A stretch of 64,000 nt of DNA, taken from the NCBI GenBank assembly GCA_051001975.1, contig JBPCMU010000076.1, forward strand, positions 1-64,000, given 5' to 3'. Positions 9,181 through 17,388 of this stretch are shown one piece after another; position 1 is the stretch's first letter, and every line of letters starts with the position of its first letter. The position numbers and the translations under genes were made by a program. Under the pieces are notes generated by a model, which saw nothing but the letters and a program-made list of their open reading frames with translations, was not told the origin of the DNA and ran no database searches. The stretch comes from DATAEG01 sp051001975. Lineage in GTDB: Bacteria > Actinomycetota > Actinomycetes > Mycobacteriales > Jatrophihabitantaceae.

Positions 9181-9969
9181 TCAGGCGACCTGGATGGATC
9201 GCTTCGCCAGACCCATCCAGTAGCCGTCGATGACCTGCTCGGGTGGGCACTGCGGATCCTGCGCGGCACCCAGCGTGACGAACAGCGGCGCGAAGTGCTC
9301 GACCGTCGGGTGCGCGTAGGGCATGCCGGGCGCCTTGTCACCGAACGCGGCCAGTCCGTCCACGTCGCCGGCCTGCAACATCTCCCGGGTCCACTCGTCG
9401 AAGTCCCGCGACCAGCCCGGCGCCGGCGCGTCCGGAGTTGGATCGGACAGGAACGGCAGCCCGTGCGTGGTGAATCCGGACCCGATGATCATGACGCCTT
9501 CCTCGCGCAACGGTGCCAGCCGGCGCCCGAGCGCCAGTAACCGATCCGGTTCGAGGGAGGGCAGCGACATCTGGAGGACAGGGATGTCGGCTTGCGGGTA
9601 CATCACGGTCAGCGGCACGTACGCGCCGTGGTCGAGGCCGCGTTCCGGCTGGTCGGCGACCCGCTCGGTGGCCGGCATCATCGCGCGGATGCGGCCGGCG
9701 AGCGCAGGTGCGCCGGGGGCCGGGTAGGTCATCTCGTAGTAGCGCTGGGGAAATCCGCCGAAGTCATAAGTGAGTGGGACCGTTTGGGTGGCGCCCAGCA
9801 TCAGCGGTGCGGACTCCCAGTGCGCGGACACCATCAGAATCGACTCCGGCCGCGGTAAATCCCGGGTCCAGTCGCGCAACTGGCGCACCCACCGAGCGTC
9901 GTCGACCAGTGGCGGTGCGCCATGGCTGATGAACAGGGCCGGCATCCGCTGTGGCGTCGTCTCGGTCAT
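9181..9969 (-). CDS. Class III extradiol dioxygenase-like protein (LigB/DODA/YgiD family)
   Basis: A 262-residue single-domain member of the 4,5-DOPA-extradiol-dioxygenase superfamily. The metal-ligand histidines are visible in ALFISHGAPP (residue about 16), VSAHWES (about 49) and HPTVEHFAPLFV (about 226-231). LDHGAYVPL is also a family motif. Bacterial members open catechol-type rings; the substrate here is unknown. It is a single gene, convergent with nothing, with a 150-bp gap before the tRNA. The upstream sequence near 9980 (TTGAACGTTACAA) is AT-rich for this genome and could hold its promoter. Confidence 0.88.
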   Translation of the reverse strand: MTETTPQRMPALFISHGAPPLVDDARWVRQLRDWTRDLPRPESILMVSAHWESAPLMLGATQTVPLTYDFGGFPQRYYEMTYPAPGAPALAGRIRAMMPATERVADQPERGLDHGAYVPLTVMYPQADIPVLQMSLPSLEPDRLLALGRRLAPLREEGVMIIGSGFTTHGLPFLSDPTPDAPAPGWSRDFDEWTREMLQAGDVDGLAAFGDKAPGMPYAHPTVEHFAPLFVTLGAAQDPQCPPEQVIDGYWMGLAKRSIQVA

Positions 9970-10122
9970 ACTCGCACTGTAGTTGAACGTTACAATATCT
10001 GCTAGGCATGCTTCTTTCTCCGACGAGAGATCTGGGGATGACGCCGCCGGGTACGTGCATCGGCATCGGCCCCGCGCTGTTAACCTTTCCCGGGCAACCC
10101 GGTCTATCGATCGGGTCCATGC

Positions 10123-10197
10123 CCCCGTAGCTCAGGGGATAGAGCACCGCCCTCCGGAGGCGGTGGCGCAGGTTCGAATCCTGCCGGGGGCACCACG
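10123..10197 (+). tRNA. tRNA-Arg (anticodon CCG)
   Basis: A 75-nt cloverleaf can be drawn. The acceptor stem is GCCCCCG/CGGGGGC, with D-arm GCTCAGGGGATAGAGC and anticodon stem CCGCC/GGCGG enclosing loop CTCCGGA (anticodon CCG, reading CGG). The T-arm contains GGTTCGAATCC, the discriminator is A and the CCA is encoded. The gene stays intact because the element integrated through its 3' half. Confidence 0.97.
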
Positions 10198-10198
10198 C
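10149..10198 (+). repeat. attL: 50-bp direct repeat in tRNA-Arg
   Basis: The 50 bases from the anticodon stem through CCA plus one base are identical to 28414-28463. This is the classical footprint of tyrosine-integrase insertion at a tRNA 3' end. This copy completes the functional tRNA. Confidence 0.95.
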
Positions 10199-10211
10199 GC
10201 AAGGCCCGTAT

Positions 10212-11411
10212 TCACTGGGCTGCGCTCCGATCCCGGACCACGTCGAGGTCGACCACAACGGCCGGGGGCAACAAATGGGCAACAGCAGCGGAGCGCGCCG
10301 AGTCCATCCGGTCGGCCACTTCGTCGAGCTGGTCGCCGAACAGGTGCCCGTACTGATCGAGGGTCATCGTCGCCGACTTGTGCCCGAGCATCTGCTGTAC
10401 CACCTTGACGTTCGCGCCAGAAGCGATGGCCAGCGACGCCGCGGTGTGCCGCAGCTCGTGCGGGTGCAGACCCTCTAGGCCGACTGCGGTCGCGGCCGCA
10501 TCGAACGCGGCGTGCCGGAACACAGCCACCCGCAACGCTCCTCCGCCCCGCACACCGGCGAACACCAGGTCGTCGCGACTCTTGCCGGCGACTTGTCCGG
10601 CCAGCTCGTCGACGAGGAATCGCGGGATGGGCACGTCTCGGCGCTCGTGGCCCTTCGGGGTGCCCCACACCTGGCCGCTCCCCTGCACAACGGTGACGGA
10701 CTCCGCGATCTCGGCCCGGCGACGCAGTAGGTCAAGCCGGCCCACTCGCAACGCGGCCAGCTCTCCGAACCGCACCCCGGTGTAGGCGAGAAACAGCACG
10801 ATGAGCCGGTAGTCGCCGGCGCGGCGTTCGCTGTGCCTGCGGTACTTGCTGATCAGCTCGGGGCGTGGCTGAGCGCACGCCTCGGCAAGCTGCTCGACCT
10901 CGGAGTGGGTGAGGTACCGCCGATCGCCGGCGACGACTCGCGGCAGCGCGACGCCGTTGGCCGGGTTGCGCACCAGTCGGCCATCCCTGACCGCGAGATC
11001 CATCACGAGCGACAGAACCCGGTGGACCTTCCGTACCGTCGCCGGTGAGCGCGTCGCGGTCAGTGTGGTGACCTATGCCTGCACGTCGGCATGCGTGACG
11101 TCGCCGAGGCGGACCGATCCCCAGCGCGGTGTCACATGCTCGCGCAGGATGCCGGCGTACCGCTCCCGCGTCGATGGTTTGAGGTGCGCCTGCCCATCGA
11201 GCCACCGCTGCGCCCAAGCCCCGACCGCGAGACGGGCCGCGGCCGGGTCAACATAGGACCCGGTCAGCTTCGAAGCCTCGACCGTTGTCAGGAACCGCTC
11301 CGCGTCAACCCTCCGGCCGAACGATTTGCTGCGCTGCTTACCGGCCGGATCGCGATAGTGAGCCCGCCACCGAACTGTCCCACCGCGCTCTCGCTTCTCG
11401 ACGCTGGCCAT
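10212..11411 (-). pseudogene. int: Tyrosine integrase interrupted by an in-frame amber codon
   Basis: A phage-type integrase of about 399 codons in one frame. The N-terminal AP2-like and SAM-like parts (residues 1-112, ending ADVQA) are followed by TAG at 11075-11073. The same frame then runs on through VTTLTATRSPATVRKVHRVL to the catalytic domain. The catalytic arginine is in TGVRFGELAAL, then HELRHTAASL, and HKSATMTLDQYGHLF supplies the histidine and tyrosine. Family members usually have tryptophan in this ADVQAW position, so TGG to TAG is the simplest explanation. The stop of the gene is 14 bp from attL. Unless suppressed or a sequencing error, the element cannot make full-length integrase. 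A truncated protein could start at the ATG of MMDLAV (11006). Confidence 0.88.
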
Positions 11412-11983
11412 CAGTCGTCCCAGTCCGACCGAGCGCCACCAGCGGCGCCAACCTCGTCTGCGCCAAGGAAGCCTGCGACGCGTGCGCTCGAGACGCGTCG
11501 AGCGGCTGTGGCGCGAGAAACATGAAATGCCTGCTGAACCTGTTGCGTCGGAGCATCGCCGACTGCTCGGGCAATCCGATACTCCAATGCGACGAGCCGA
11601 TGCATCCGCGTGCCCTCATCTTCATCTGGCCGGGCGAGGAGCCTGTGCTTCAAGGCGATCGTCGACAAGAGGCTTCGTAATGGACGACGCAGCAACGCCC
11701 GTAGCGGCACACCTCTGAGATCCTCGGTCGCGATCCCGTGTCCGGGCTCAGCCTCCATCGTCACGTTTGTCACGAGGTAGATACCCCCGACGGCATCAGC
11801 GCGCACACGCACAGTGATTTCTGGCCGCTCGGGCAACTGCGCTGTCACCACAACCCATTGCGGGCCCCGCACGTCGGGCGCAACGTTGGCAGTCTTGCCG
11901 CGCTTCTCGATCCGAGCGTCCACGACCACGCCGCAAGACTGCCAACGCGACACGCCGTTGTCAATGCTGACTTGATGCACCAT
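11411..11983 (-). CDS. Putative DNA-binding protein upstream of int
   Basis: A 190-residue protein of unknown function whose stop overlaps the integrase start by one base (TGATG), so the two are coupled. The N-terminal part is beta-rich (WVVVTAQLPERPEITVRVRA). The last 60 residues look like a helix-turn-helix (YRIARAVGDAPTQQVQQAF, then VSRATAARRVSSAR). Similar genes sit between int and xis in other actinobacterial elements. It is divergent from the excisionase gene across a 66-bp region with a palindrome, which suggests a repressor-like role; that is inference. Confidence 0.7.
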   Translation of the reverse strand: MVHQVSIDNGVSRWQSCGVVVDARIEKRGKTANVAPDVRGPQWVVVTAQLPERPEITVRVRADAVGGIYLVTNVTMEAEPGHGIATEDLRGVPLRALLRRPLRSLLSTIALKHRLLARPDEDEGTRMHRLVALEYRIARAVGDAPTQQVQQAFHVSRATAARRVSSARVAGFLGADEVGAAGGARSDWDD

Positions 11984-12002
11984 GCGCGATGCTGTACCAA
12001 TT

Positions 12003-12016
12003 ACTGGTGAACCAGT
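12003..12016. promoter_or_regulatory. Palindrome in the divergent regulator/excisionase promoter region
   Basis: ACTGGT-GA-ACCAGT is a perfect 6+2+6 palindrome in the 66-bp gap between the two divergent genes. The gap and the regulator 5' end also carry a direct repeat GTCAATGCT at 11961 and 12020. A good candidate operator for the lysogeny-type switch; binding is not shown. Confidence 0.5.
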
Positions 12017-12049
12017 ATCGTCAATGCTAGGTCATCCACTGGAGGCAAC

Positions 12050-12241
12050 ATGCAAGCAATGGTCACGCTCGACGAGATCGCCGAGCGTCTACGGATTCCG
12101 GCCGGCACTCTGCGCTACTGGCGGCACCAGGGCCGCGGCCCTCGCACATTCCGGGTTGGACGTCGGGTCATGGCCTACGAGTCGGACGTCGAGGTGTGGC
12201 TGAAAGAGCAGTACGACGCCGATCCGCGAGCGACGGCCTGA
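12050..12241 (+). CDS. xis: Excisionase-like MerR-type HTH protein
   Basis: A 63-residue protein built almost entirely of one winged helix-turn-helix: TLDEIAERLRIPAGTLRYWR, then RVGRRVMAYESDVEVWLKEQ. This is the usual form of the excisionases of actinobacterial integrative elements. GGAGG lies four bases before the ATG at 12050; an internal ATG at 12059 is also possible. It is divergent from the int-regulator pair and heads the rightward transcript. Confidence 0.8.
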   Translation: MQAMVTLDEIAERLRIPAGTLRYWRHQGRGPRTFRVGRRVMAYESDVEVWLKEQYDADPRATA

Positions 12242-12249
12242 CGATCTCG

Positions 12250-12756
12250 ATGCCCGGTCCAGCCCCCTCGCTTCCAACTTCAGAGACCAGCCGCCCCGGC
12301 AACGACTCCGGGTCGGCTCAGACGGACAGCACGTCTGTAGTAGCGCCTGCCGACGAAGACGACCGCGGGCCGTGCGGCCTGTGTCGTCGATCGACGCTGC
12401 ACCGCGAGGACGCCGATGGCAACGACCTCGGTCGCTGCCCGATCGATCATGGCGCCAACCGCGGCCGCCAACCGACGCCTGCGGGAATGGAGCGTGCCGC
12501 ATCCGGTACCGATGCGTGGTTCGCATCGTCGGCGGAACAGGCCCTCGTTGAACTGATCCGCATCGGCCATCGATGGACATCGGATGCGTTGTTCGAGATG
12601 GGAGTACCGAGGCCAGACAACGGTAACCGCGTAGGTGCGTTCCTCGCTCAAGCCGCACGTGACGGCCGAATCGTGAAAGTCGGTTACCGGCCGTCACCTC
12701 GCCCGTCACGAGCGGGTGGCGTGACCGCAGTCTGGCAGGGGCGCCGTGACCGATGA
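12250..12756 (+). CDS. Element protein with zinc-binding motif
   Basis: A 168-residue protein without a firm family assignment. Residues about 42-63 contain CGLCRRSTLHREDADG and a following GRC, a possible zinc site. The C-terminal 85 residues (AEQALVELIRIGHRWTSDAL, then NRVGAFLAQAARDGRIVKVG) look like a winged helix often found in phage early proteins. I took the ATG at 12250 (MPGPAPS) because the upstream reading overlaps xis. Its end overlaps the next start. Confidence 0.65.
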   Translation: MPGPAPSLPTSETSRPGNDSGSAQTDSTSVVAPADEDDRGPCGLCRRSTLHREDADGNDLGRCPIDHGANRGRQPTPAGMERAASGTDAWFASSAEQALVELIRIGHRWTSDALFEMGVPRPDNGNRVGAFLAQAARDGRIVKVGYRPSPRPSRAGGVTAVWQGRRDR

Positions 12757-13501
12757 GCAGCCGCAACTGTGGCACCGCACTCGGTGGAGCGAGGCGATCT
12801 GGTCGTCGACCGAGCTGCGCCCGCTCGAGCGGCTGGTCGCTCTGGCGTATGCCGATCACGCCCGTTCCGGCGAGGAGGCGTGGGTGAGTTACGGGTCCAT
12901 GATTCAGCGCACCGGATTGGGCCGCACGGCCGTGATCAAGAGCGTGCGTCGCCTGCTGGACGCTGGCTGGCTGGTGTTAGTCAGGCCGTCGCGGCAGCAG
13001 CATCCTGCGGTCTACCGACTGGTCGTACCTAGCCGCCAGGGTGTCGTGTCGCGAACCTCTGAGGCTGTGGATAACCCATCCAGCGTGTCGTCTCGCGACA
13101 CGCTGGGAAATCTCAGGGTGTCGCGTGGCGACGCCAGGGTGTCGCGTGGCGAACCCAACCTCAGTAACTACCCCAGAGATAACCTCAGCTGCAGCGGCGA
13201 AGCGAATCACTCAGCGAACGACATCGAGCAGCGCATCGCGGACGCAGCTGTCACGGTCGGCCGACCGATCGACCGAACACGAGTTCTCGCTGAGCTGAAG
13301 AGACGCGGCGTCCGCTCCCCCGTCGCATATCTGCGGCAGATGCCCGACCGCGATATCGCTGACCTTGGCGGAGCGCCCCCGCCCGAACCGCTCCCCGCCT
13401 GGTGCGGACAGTGCGACGAGGCGAACCGGCAGTTCGACGTCGGCGGCGACCGTTGGGCTCCGTGCCCGCGGTGCAGCTCCGCAGCTCGGAGGCCGGCGTG
13501 A
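12746..13501 (+). CDS. Replication-initiator-like helix-turn-helix protein
   Basis: A 251-residue protein starting at GTG 12746 inside the end of the previous gene. Residues about 25-90 form a winged helix (RLVALAYADHARSGEEAWVS, MIQRTGLGRTAVIKSVRRLL), as in DnaD/O-type phage initiators. The middle (about 98-140) is low complexity because it is encoded by four iterons. The C-terminus has a zinc ribbon (AWCGQCDEANRQF, then APCPRCSSAARR). A phage-lambda-O-like protein with the origin inside its gene is the best reading. The alternative is a transcriptional regulator. Confidence 0.68.
   Translation: MTDEQPQLWHRTRWSEAIWSSTELRPLERLVALAYADHARSGEEAWVSYGSMIQRTGLGRTAVIKSVRRLLDAGWLVLVRPSRQQHPAVYRLVVPSRQGVVSRTSEAVDNPSSVSSRDTLGNLRVSRGDARVSRGEPNLSNYPRDNLSCSGEANHSANDIEQRIADAAVTVGRPIDRTRVLAELKRRGVRSPVAYLRQMPDRDIADLGGAPPPEPLPAWCGQCDEANRQFDVGGDRWAPCPRCSSAARRPA
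13040..13154. other. Candidate replication origin: four iterons and a DnaA box inside the initiator gene
   Basis: Four copies of a 17-bp repeat, consensus GGTGTCGYGTSGCGAMC, start at 13040, 13084 (imperfect), 13117 and 13138. Between the first and second lies TGTGGATAA (13066-13074), the exact complement of the DnaA-box consensus TTATCCACA. A relatively AT-rich stretch (AACCTCAGTAACTACC and onward to 13193) follows the last iteron. This arrangement mirrors phage origins nested in their initiator gene; function is inferred. Confidence 0.6.
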
Positions 13502-13689
13502 CCAACCACGACGCGCAGCGGTGTGATCGTTACGGGCCGAACTTGAACCGCAACGCAGCCGGCATCACGCCACGCACCACCCGCCGGCCTGCGCGGATCG
13601 TTCCGCTCGGTCGGACGTTTCGCGATGAGACCGACTACCTCGACTCGACGTTCGGCCCGTTCGAGCCGGCCGACTTCACCGACCGCTGA
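13498..13689 (+). CDS. Small hypothetical element protein
   Basis: A 63-residue protein, GTG start overlapping the previous stop (GTGA). Basic first half (TPRTTRRPARIVPLGR), acidic tail (DETDYLDSTFGPFEPADFTD). No family recognised. Its tight spacing in the replication/recombination operon and codon use typical of neighbours support it as real. Confidence 0.6.
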   Translation: MTNHDAQRCDRYGPNLNRNAAGITPRTTRRPARIVPLGRTFRDETDYLDSTFGPFEPADFTDR

Positions 13690-13709
13690 CCCACCGGAGG
13701 ACCGACCGA

Positions 13710-14567
13710 ATGCCATCAACGGACATCGCTCGACGATCAGATTTCCCGCTCGACGCCGCTTCGCAACTACAGCTGGCGAAGGCACTCGCCGACGCCGGCG
13801 TGCTGCCCGCGCACCTCCGCAAGGCGCCGGCGAACATTCTGGCCATCGGGATGGCGGCACGAGCCTTGGACATCCCGACCTGGACCGCGCTGCAACAGGT
13901 CGTACCGATCGACGGGAAGGTCTCCATCCAGGCCGACCTCATGCGGGCGCTCATCCTGCGCGCCGGGCACCGCTTCCGCGTCGAGTCCGCCGAGCCCGAG
14001 TCAGCCACCGTCGCTCTGGTCCGTGCCGACGATTCCGAGTACACACACCGGGTCACCGTGACACTCGCCGAGATCCCGGCTGATCTCCGCAAGCGCCGCG
14101 CCTGGCAGGACTACCCCGCCGACATGCTGGTAGCGCGAGCGACCGCGAAGGTTGCCCGCCGCGCCTGTTCCGACGTCCTGAACGGCATGAGCTACACCCC
14201 CGACGAACTCGGAGCAGACACCGATCCGGACGGCCAAGGTTTGCCCGATGACCGCGAGCAGGACACCACGCGGCAGGATGCCCAGCCAGTGCCACCCCGC
14301 AGCGATAACCCGGCGCAGACCATCGTCGACGCTGAGATCGTCCCCGACTCGGACAACGCCGACGAGACTCTGCCCGCCACCACGGTCGAGCTCGACAGCG
14401 TGATCGCCGAGGCCGATCGGGCCGGCTTCACTCGCACGCAGCTCGACCGGCACATCAGCGACACCTACGACGGCCGCACGCTCGCTTCCCTGACCCGGGC
14501 CGAGCTCCGTGCCGAGTGGCGCCGTCTGCACCAGGACACGGCCACGGCCGAGGACGTGACCCGATGA
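13710..14567 (+). CDS. recT: RecT-like single-strand annealing protein
   Basis: A 285-residue protein resembling phage RecT-type annealases of actinobacteria. Residues 1-175 carry the fold: ILAIGMAARALDIPTWTALQ, then GKVSIQADLMRALI, then YPADMLVARATAKVARRACS and DVLNGMSYTPDELG. Residues 180-230 are an acidic linker. The last 50 residues (DSVIAEADRAGFTRTQLDRH onward) form a small helical domain. It would anneal single-stranded DNA during element replication or recombination. A partner exonuclease is not recognisable nearby. GGAGG precedes the ATG by nine bases. Confidence 0.75.
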   Translation: MPSTDIARRSDFPLDAASQLQLAKALADAGVLPAHLRKAPANILAIGMAARALDIPTWTALQQVVPIDGKVSIQADLMRALILRAGHRFRVESAEPESATVALVRADDSEYTHRVTVTLAEIPADLRKRRAWQDYPADMLVARATAKVARRACSDVLNGMSYTPDELGADTDPDGQGLPDDREQDTTRQDAQPVPPRSDNPAQTIVDAEIVPDSDNADETLPATTVELDSVIAEADRAGFTRTQLDRHISDTYDGRTLASLTRAELRAEWRRLHQDTATAEDVTR

Positions 14568-14818
14568 CGGCACCGCTCCTACCCACCGTGCGGCCCGGCG
14601 ACGGCGGATCGGTGCTGGTCGTCGATTCCGTCGAAGGCTTCCATGTCCGCACCGAGCGCTACCGGGGACTGCGCGTCACCGTCGAAGCCGGCGCCGGCCG
14701 CGGCGCCTGGGTGCAACTCGCCGGCTTCGCCTTCAGCCCAGCAGACGCACACCGGCTCGCCAGCGCGCTCGGCTACGCCGCGACCGCGGCTAGCCACACC
14801 GGAACGGAGCACCGATGA
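14564..14818 (+). CDS. Small hypothetical element protein
   Basis: An 84-residue protein, ATGA overlap with the RecT-like gene and with the next gene, so coupled on both sides. Sequence is beta-rich (GGSVLVVDSVEGFHVRTERY, RGLRVTVEAGAGRGAWVQLA) followed by a helix (FSPADAHRLASALGYAA). No function recognised. Position suggests a role in DNA metabolism. Confidence 0.65.
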   Translation: MTAPLLPTVRPGDGGSVLVVDSVEGFHVRTERYRGLRVTVEAGAGRGAWVQLAGFAFSPADAHRLASALGYAATAASHTGTEHR

Positions 14819-15081
14819 CCGACACCACCAGCCAACCTCGGGGCCAGCGGTTCGCACCTGACCAGCCGCTGCTCATACTCCATCCACCCGGCGACGTCGT
14901 CGCGTTGATTACCGACGCCCGGGCCACGGTCATGGTCCGCTGGACGCCAGAAGCCGGCTGGACATGCTCATGCCCGGCCCGGACGTCGTCCTGCGGGCAC
15001 GTGCAGGCCGCTCGCCGCGTGATCGTCCTGGACTATGAGCCTGACGACACGCATGCACCGTCGGCCGTCCCAACAGCCTGA
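14815..15081 (+). CDS. Small SWIM-type zinc-finger protein
   Basis: An 88-residue protein with a compact CxC-x6-CxH motif (CSCPARTSSCGH, residues about 51-62), the spacing of a SWIM zinc finger. SWIM fingers usually bind nucleic acid or protein partners. The rest is short beta structure. It overlaps the previous gene by ATGA and closes the RecT cluster; an accessory recombination role is inferred. Confidence 0.65.
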   Translation: MTDTTSQPRGQRFAPDQPLLILHPPGDVVALITDARATVMVRWTPEAGWTCSCPARTSSCGHVQAARRVIVLDYEPDDTHAPSAVPTA

Positions 15082-15162
15082 TGCCGGTCCCGCCTGTCGC
15101 GTCGCACCACCCGGGTATGGAACAGGGCAACGGTCGGTGGACTCGAGCAAGACGGTCGGCGG

Positions 15163-16080
15163 GTGCAGACTCCATCGATGGACTTCTCAGTGCCCCCGGA
15201 ATTCATCCAGCTCGCGCAGCAGCTCGACCAGGTCGCGGCCACGATCCGCGGCTACGTGACCGCAGAACCCACATGGGCCACCGACTCGCAGGCCGCGAAC
15301 GAGATATCCGAGGAACAGAGCTACCTCGCGCTGCCCATGCCGCACCCCGTCGTACACACCCTGCTGACGCCTATCGGTGGACTCGGACAGGTACAGGATC
15401 ACCTGGTCGCCATGGCCGCGGTCATCAGGGCCGAGAACTCGATCATGGCGCTGCACACGTTGCTTCGCCCGGTCCTCGTCGGTTGCGCCAACTCACGGTA
15501 TGTCGCCGACCCTCAGATCAGCGGCCGAGAACGTCTGCGCAGAGCGATGAACATCGAGCTCGGCTCGTGCACGGAAATCATGAACCTTGTCGGGCGTGCC
15601 AGCGGCGATCAGCTGTCAAAATACGACGAGCGGCGGCGAAAGATAGCCAGCGGTGGGCGCGCCCTGGGATTCGCGGTCGTCAATCCGGAGATCAAAAAAA
15701 CCAAGCACGTGTGGGCGCCCTGGCACCTCGGGCAGCCGCCGCCAACCGAGATGCGCCTCGTCGAGACGTTGCTGGAATCGTCGGAGGTGCCGCGCATCGG
15801 GTTGACGTTGTACCGCCTGCTGTCCGCGGCCGTCCACGCCCAACCTCATACCTTGCAAATGTTCATACATCGCGAGTCTGCCGTTCCTTCTGGGATCGGC
15901 CATTCCCAGGTTCCAATACGGATGTCCGAGTCGAACCTCGCCACGCTTCTGCTCGTCGCGGTCTCCGCAGCGACCCTCGCGGTGGACTCATGTGTGGCCC
16001 TCTTCGACTGGCCAGCCGATCCGTGGCGCGTCAACGTGGTCCCCTTCTTTCGCCATCTCCAGACGCTCGTCGACGACTAA
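15163..16080 (+). CDS. Hypothetical element protein, 305 aa
   Basis: Soluble, mainly helical product of unknown function. It starts at GTG 15163 or more likely ATG 15178 (MDFSVPPEFIQLAQQLDQVA). Visible pieces: a helical N-terminus, a basic middle (YDERRRKIASGGRALG) and helices rich in A/V/L near residues 265-290 (NLATLLLVAVSAATLAVDSC). The last could be a buried or membrane-associated helix. No family recognised. It is separated from the RecT group by 81 bp and may be a cargo gene. Confidence 0.6.
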   Translation: MQTPSMDFSVPPEFIQLAQQLDQVAATIRGYVTAEPTWATDSQAANEISEEQSYLALPMPHPVVHTLLTPIGGLGQVQDHLVAMAAVIRAENSIMALHTLLRPVLVGCANSRYVADPQISGRERLRRAMNIELGSCTEIMNLVGRASGDQLSKYDERRRKIASGGRALGFAVVNPEIKKTKHVWAPWHLGQPPPTEMRLVETLLESSEVPRIGLTLYRLLSAAVHAQPHTLQMFIHRESAVPSGIGHSQVPIRMSESNLATLLLVAVSAATLAVDSCVALFDWPADPWRVNVVPFFRHLQTLVDD

Positions 16081-16117
16081 CCTGCGTCGCCCCGCGCAAT
16101 GACTCCGGCGCCTCCAC

Positions 16118-16516
16118 GTGCTGATCGCAAACGTCGACGGCCCACTCGCCGGGTTCCTCGCGATCGCGATCACTGACCTGCAGAAGCGCTTCGCCCTGTC
16201 ATCGCTCAAAGCCCCGGCCGGAACCGACGAACTCGTTGCCGCGCTCACCCTGAACGCCACCGGACGCCAGACAACGCCAACGCTCGCGGAACTCGCCGAA
16301 GTCCTCGAATGTGTCTCCATGACCCGCTTGACCATCGACTATGACGAAGCGGCCGAAGCGCTGCACGTCAGCCGCCGCAGCGTCGACCGACTCGTCGCCA
16401 GCGGCGAACTCAGCACAGTCAACATCGGCGGATCCGTCCGAATCAGGACCACAGATCTCTCGGGATACGTCGAATCGCTGATCACGATCAGCAGGAATGA
16501 GAGCCCCCGCACATGA
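16118..16516 (+). CDS. HTH DNA-binding protein (excisionase/MerR-like helix)
   Basis: A 132-residue protein. Residues about 68-118 form an excisionase-family winged helix (IDYDEAAEALHVSRRSVDRL, then LSTVNIGGSVRIRTTDLSGY). It may be a regulator of the genes that follow. GTG start at 16118; ATGA overlap with the next gene. The first 60 residues are helical with no recognised family. Confidence 0.65.
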   Translation: MLIANVDGPLAGFLAIAITDLQKRFALSSLKAPAGTDELVAALTLNATGRQTTPTLAELAEVLECVSMTRLTIDYDEAAEALHVSRRSVDRLVASGELSTVNIGGSVRIRTTDLSGYVESLITISRNESPRT

Positions 16517-17388
16517 CCACCAAACCTCGACAGACCCCGAAGCAGCGTGCGGTCAACGCGTACCTGGCAGCCCTCTCGCAGATCCTCGGCGGCGCAACGG
16601 ACGTCGGGCTCGCTGACCTCGAGGAGAACCTCACACGGGCCGCCGCCGGCTCACCGCTCGTCGAAGCCGAGGTCGCAGAATGCATCCGCACCGGACGGAA
16701 GCAACTCGCGAATGTCACAGCCATGCGAGCCAACGAGCGGGACCGGATAGCAACAGCAGCCGCCGGCGCAGCCATCACCACCCTGACAGCGGAACTTCAC
16801 TGCGCACTGGTGGAGTTCGAGGGACAGTCCGATCTCGACCTCGCGGCGTCCGCCGCAGTGAAAGCCGACGCCACCTACGACAGCGTGCTGGCCCAGCTCG
16901 AGAAGGCAGTCGAACGAGCCGACATCGACAAGGTGATGCGACTTCGCGGCGAAGTAGAGGTCACCCTGCCCCAGAAGGTCGCCGAGGCGCGACTGCGGCA
17001 CCTGGAGCTTCAAGTCGGCCGTGCTGAGGCTCAGCGCGACTCGCTCGAACCTCGCACTGAGCAGGCGATCAGGGCCCAACGAGTCGCGTTGAAGGCCATC
17101 GAGGCCGCCAAACAAGCCCTGGACCAGGCTGTGGAGCGGCACACGCAACAGCGAGTCGAAGTCGCGCAAGCCGACGATCAGGTGCGACGAGCAAACGCCG
17201 TCCTCGCCGACCGCGAACAGCAACTCGAGGAGATGCGGGCCACCCACAAGGCTGAATCAAGCAAGCGACTCCGCCGCCTCGCCGGCCTCGCGGAACTATC
17301 CGCAGAGTCGACGCCCGACGAGCCTCACACCAGCAGCATCATGCAACGAGAACTGGAGTTCCAAGGCCGAGTACGTGGGCCCCGATGA
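16513..17388 (+). CDS. Long coiled-coil protein
   Basis: A 291-residue protein dominated by A/E/Q/R-rich helices. The segment about 115-255 has heptad-like spacing (VAEARLRHLELQVGRAEAQR, VALKAIEAAKQALDQAVERH). There is no membrane segment and no enzyme motif. In a phage context such proteins can be scaffolds or assembly factors; here that is only a suggestion, since no capsid gene is present. ATGA overlaps on both sides tie it to its neighbours. Confidence 0.62.
   Translation: MTTKPRQTPKQRAVNAYLAALSQILGGATDVGLADLEENLTRAAAGSPLVEAEVAECIRTGRKQLANVTAMRANERDRIATAAAGAAITTLTAELHCALVEFEGQSDLDLAASAAVKADATYDSVLAQLEKAVERADIDKVMRLRGEVEVTLPQKVAEARLRHLELQVGRAEAQRDSLEPRTEQAIRAQRVALKAIEAAKQALDQAVERHTQQRVEVAQADDQVRRANAVLADREQQLEEMRATHKAESSKRLRRLAGLAELSAESTPDEPHTSSIMQRELEFQGRVRGPR

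Noticed and set aside
9976..9992. TTGAACGTTACAA as a regulator site upstream of the dioxygenase
   Set aside because: Only partly symmetrical; kept as an AT-rich promoter hint, not as an operator.
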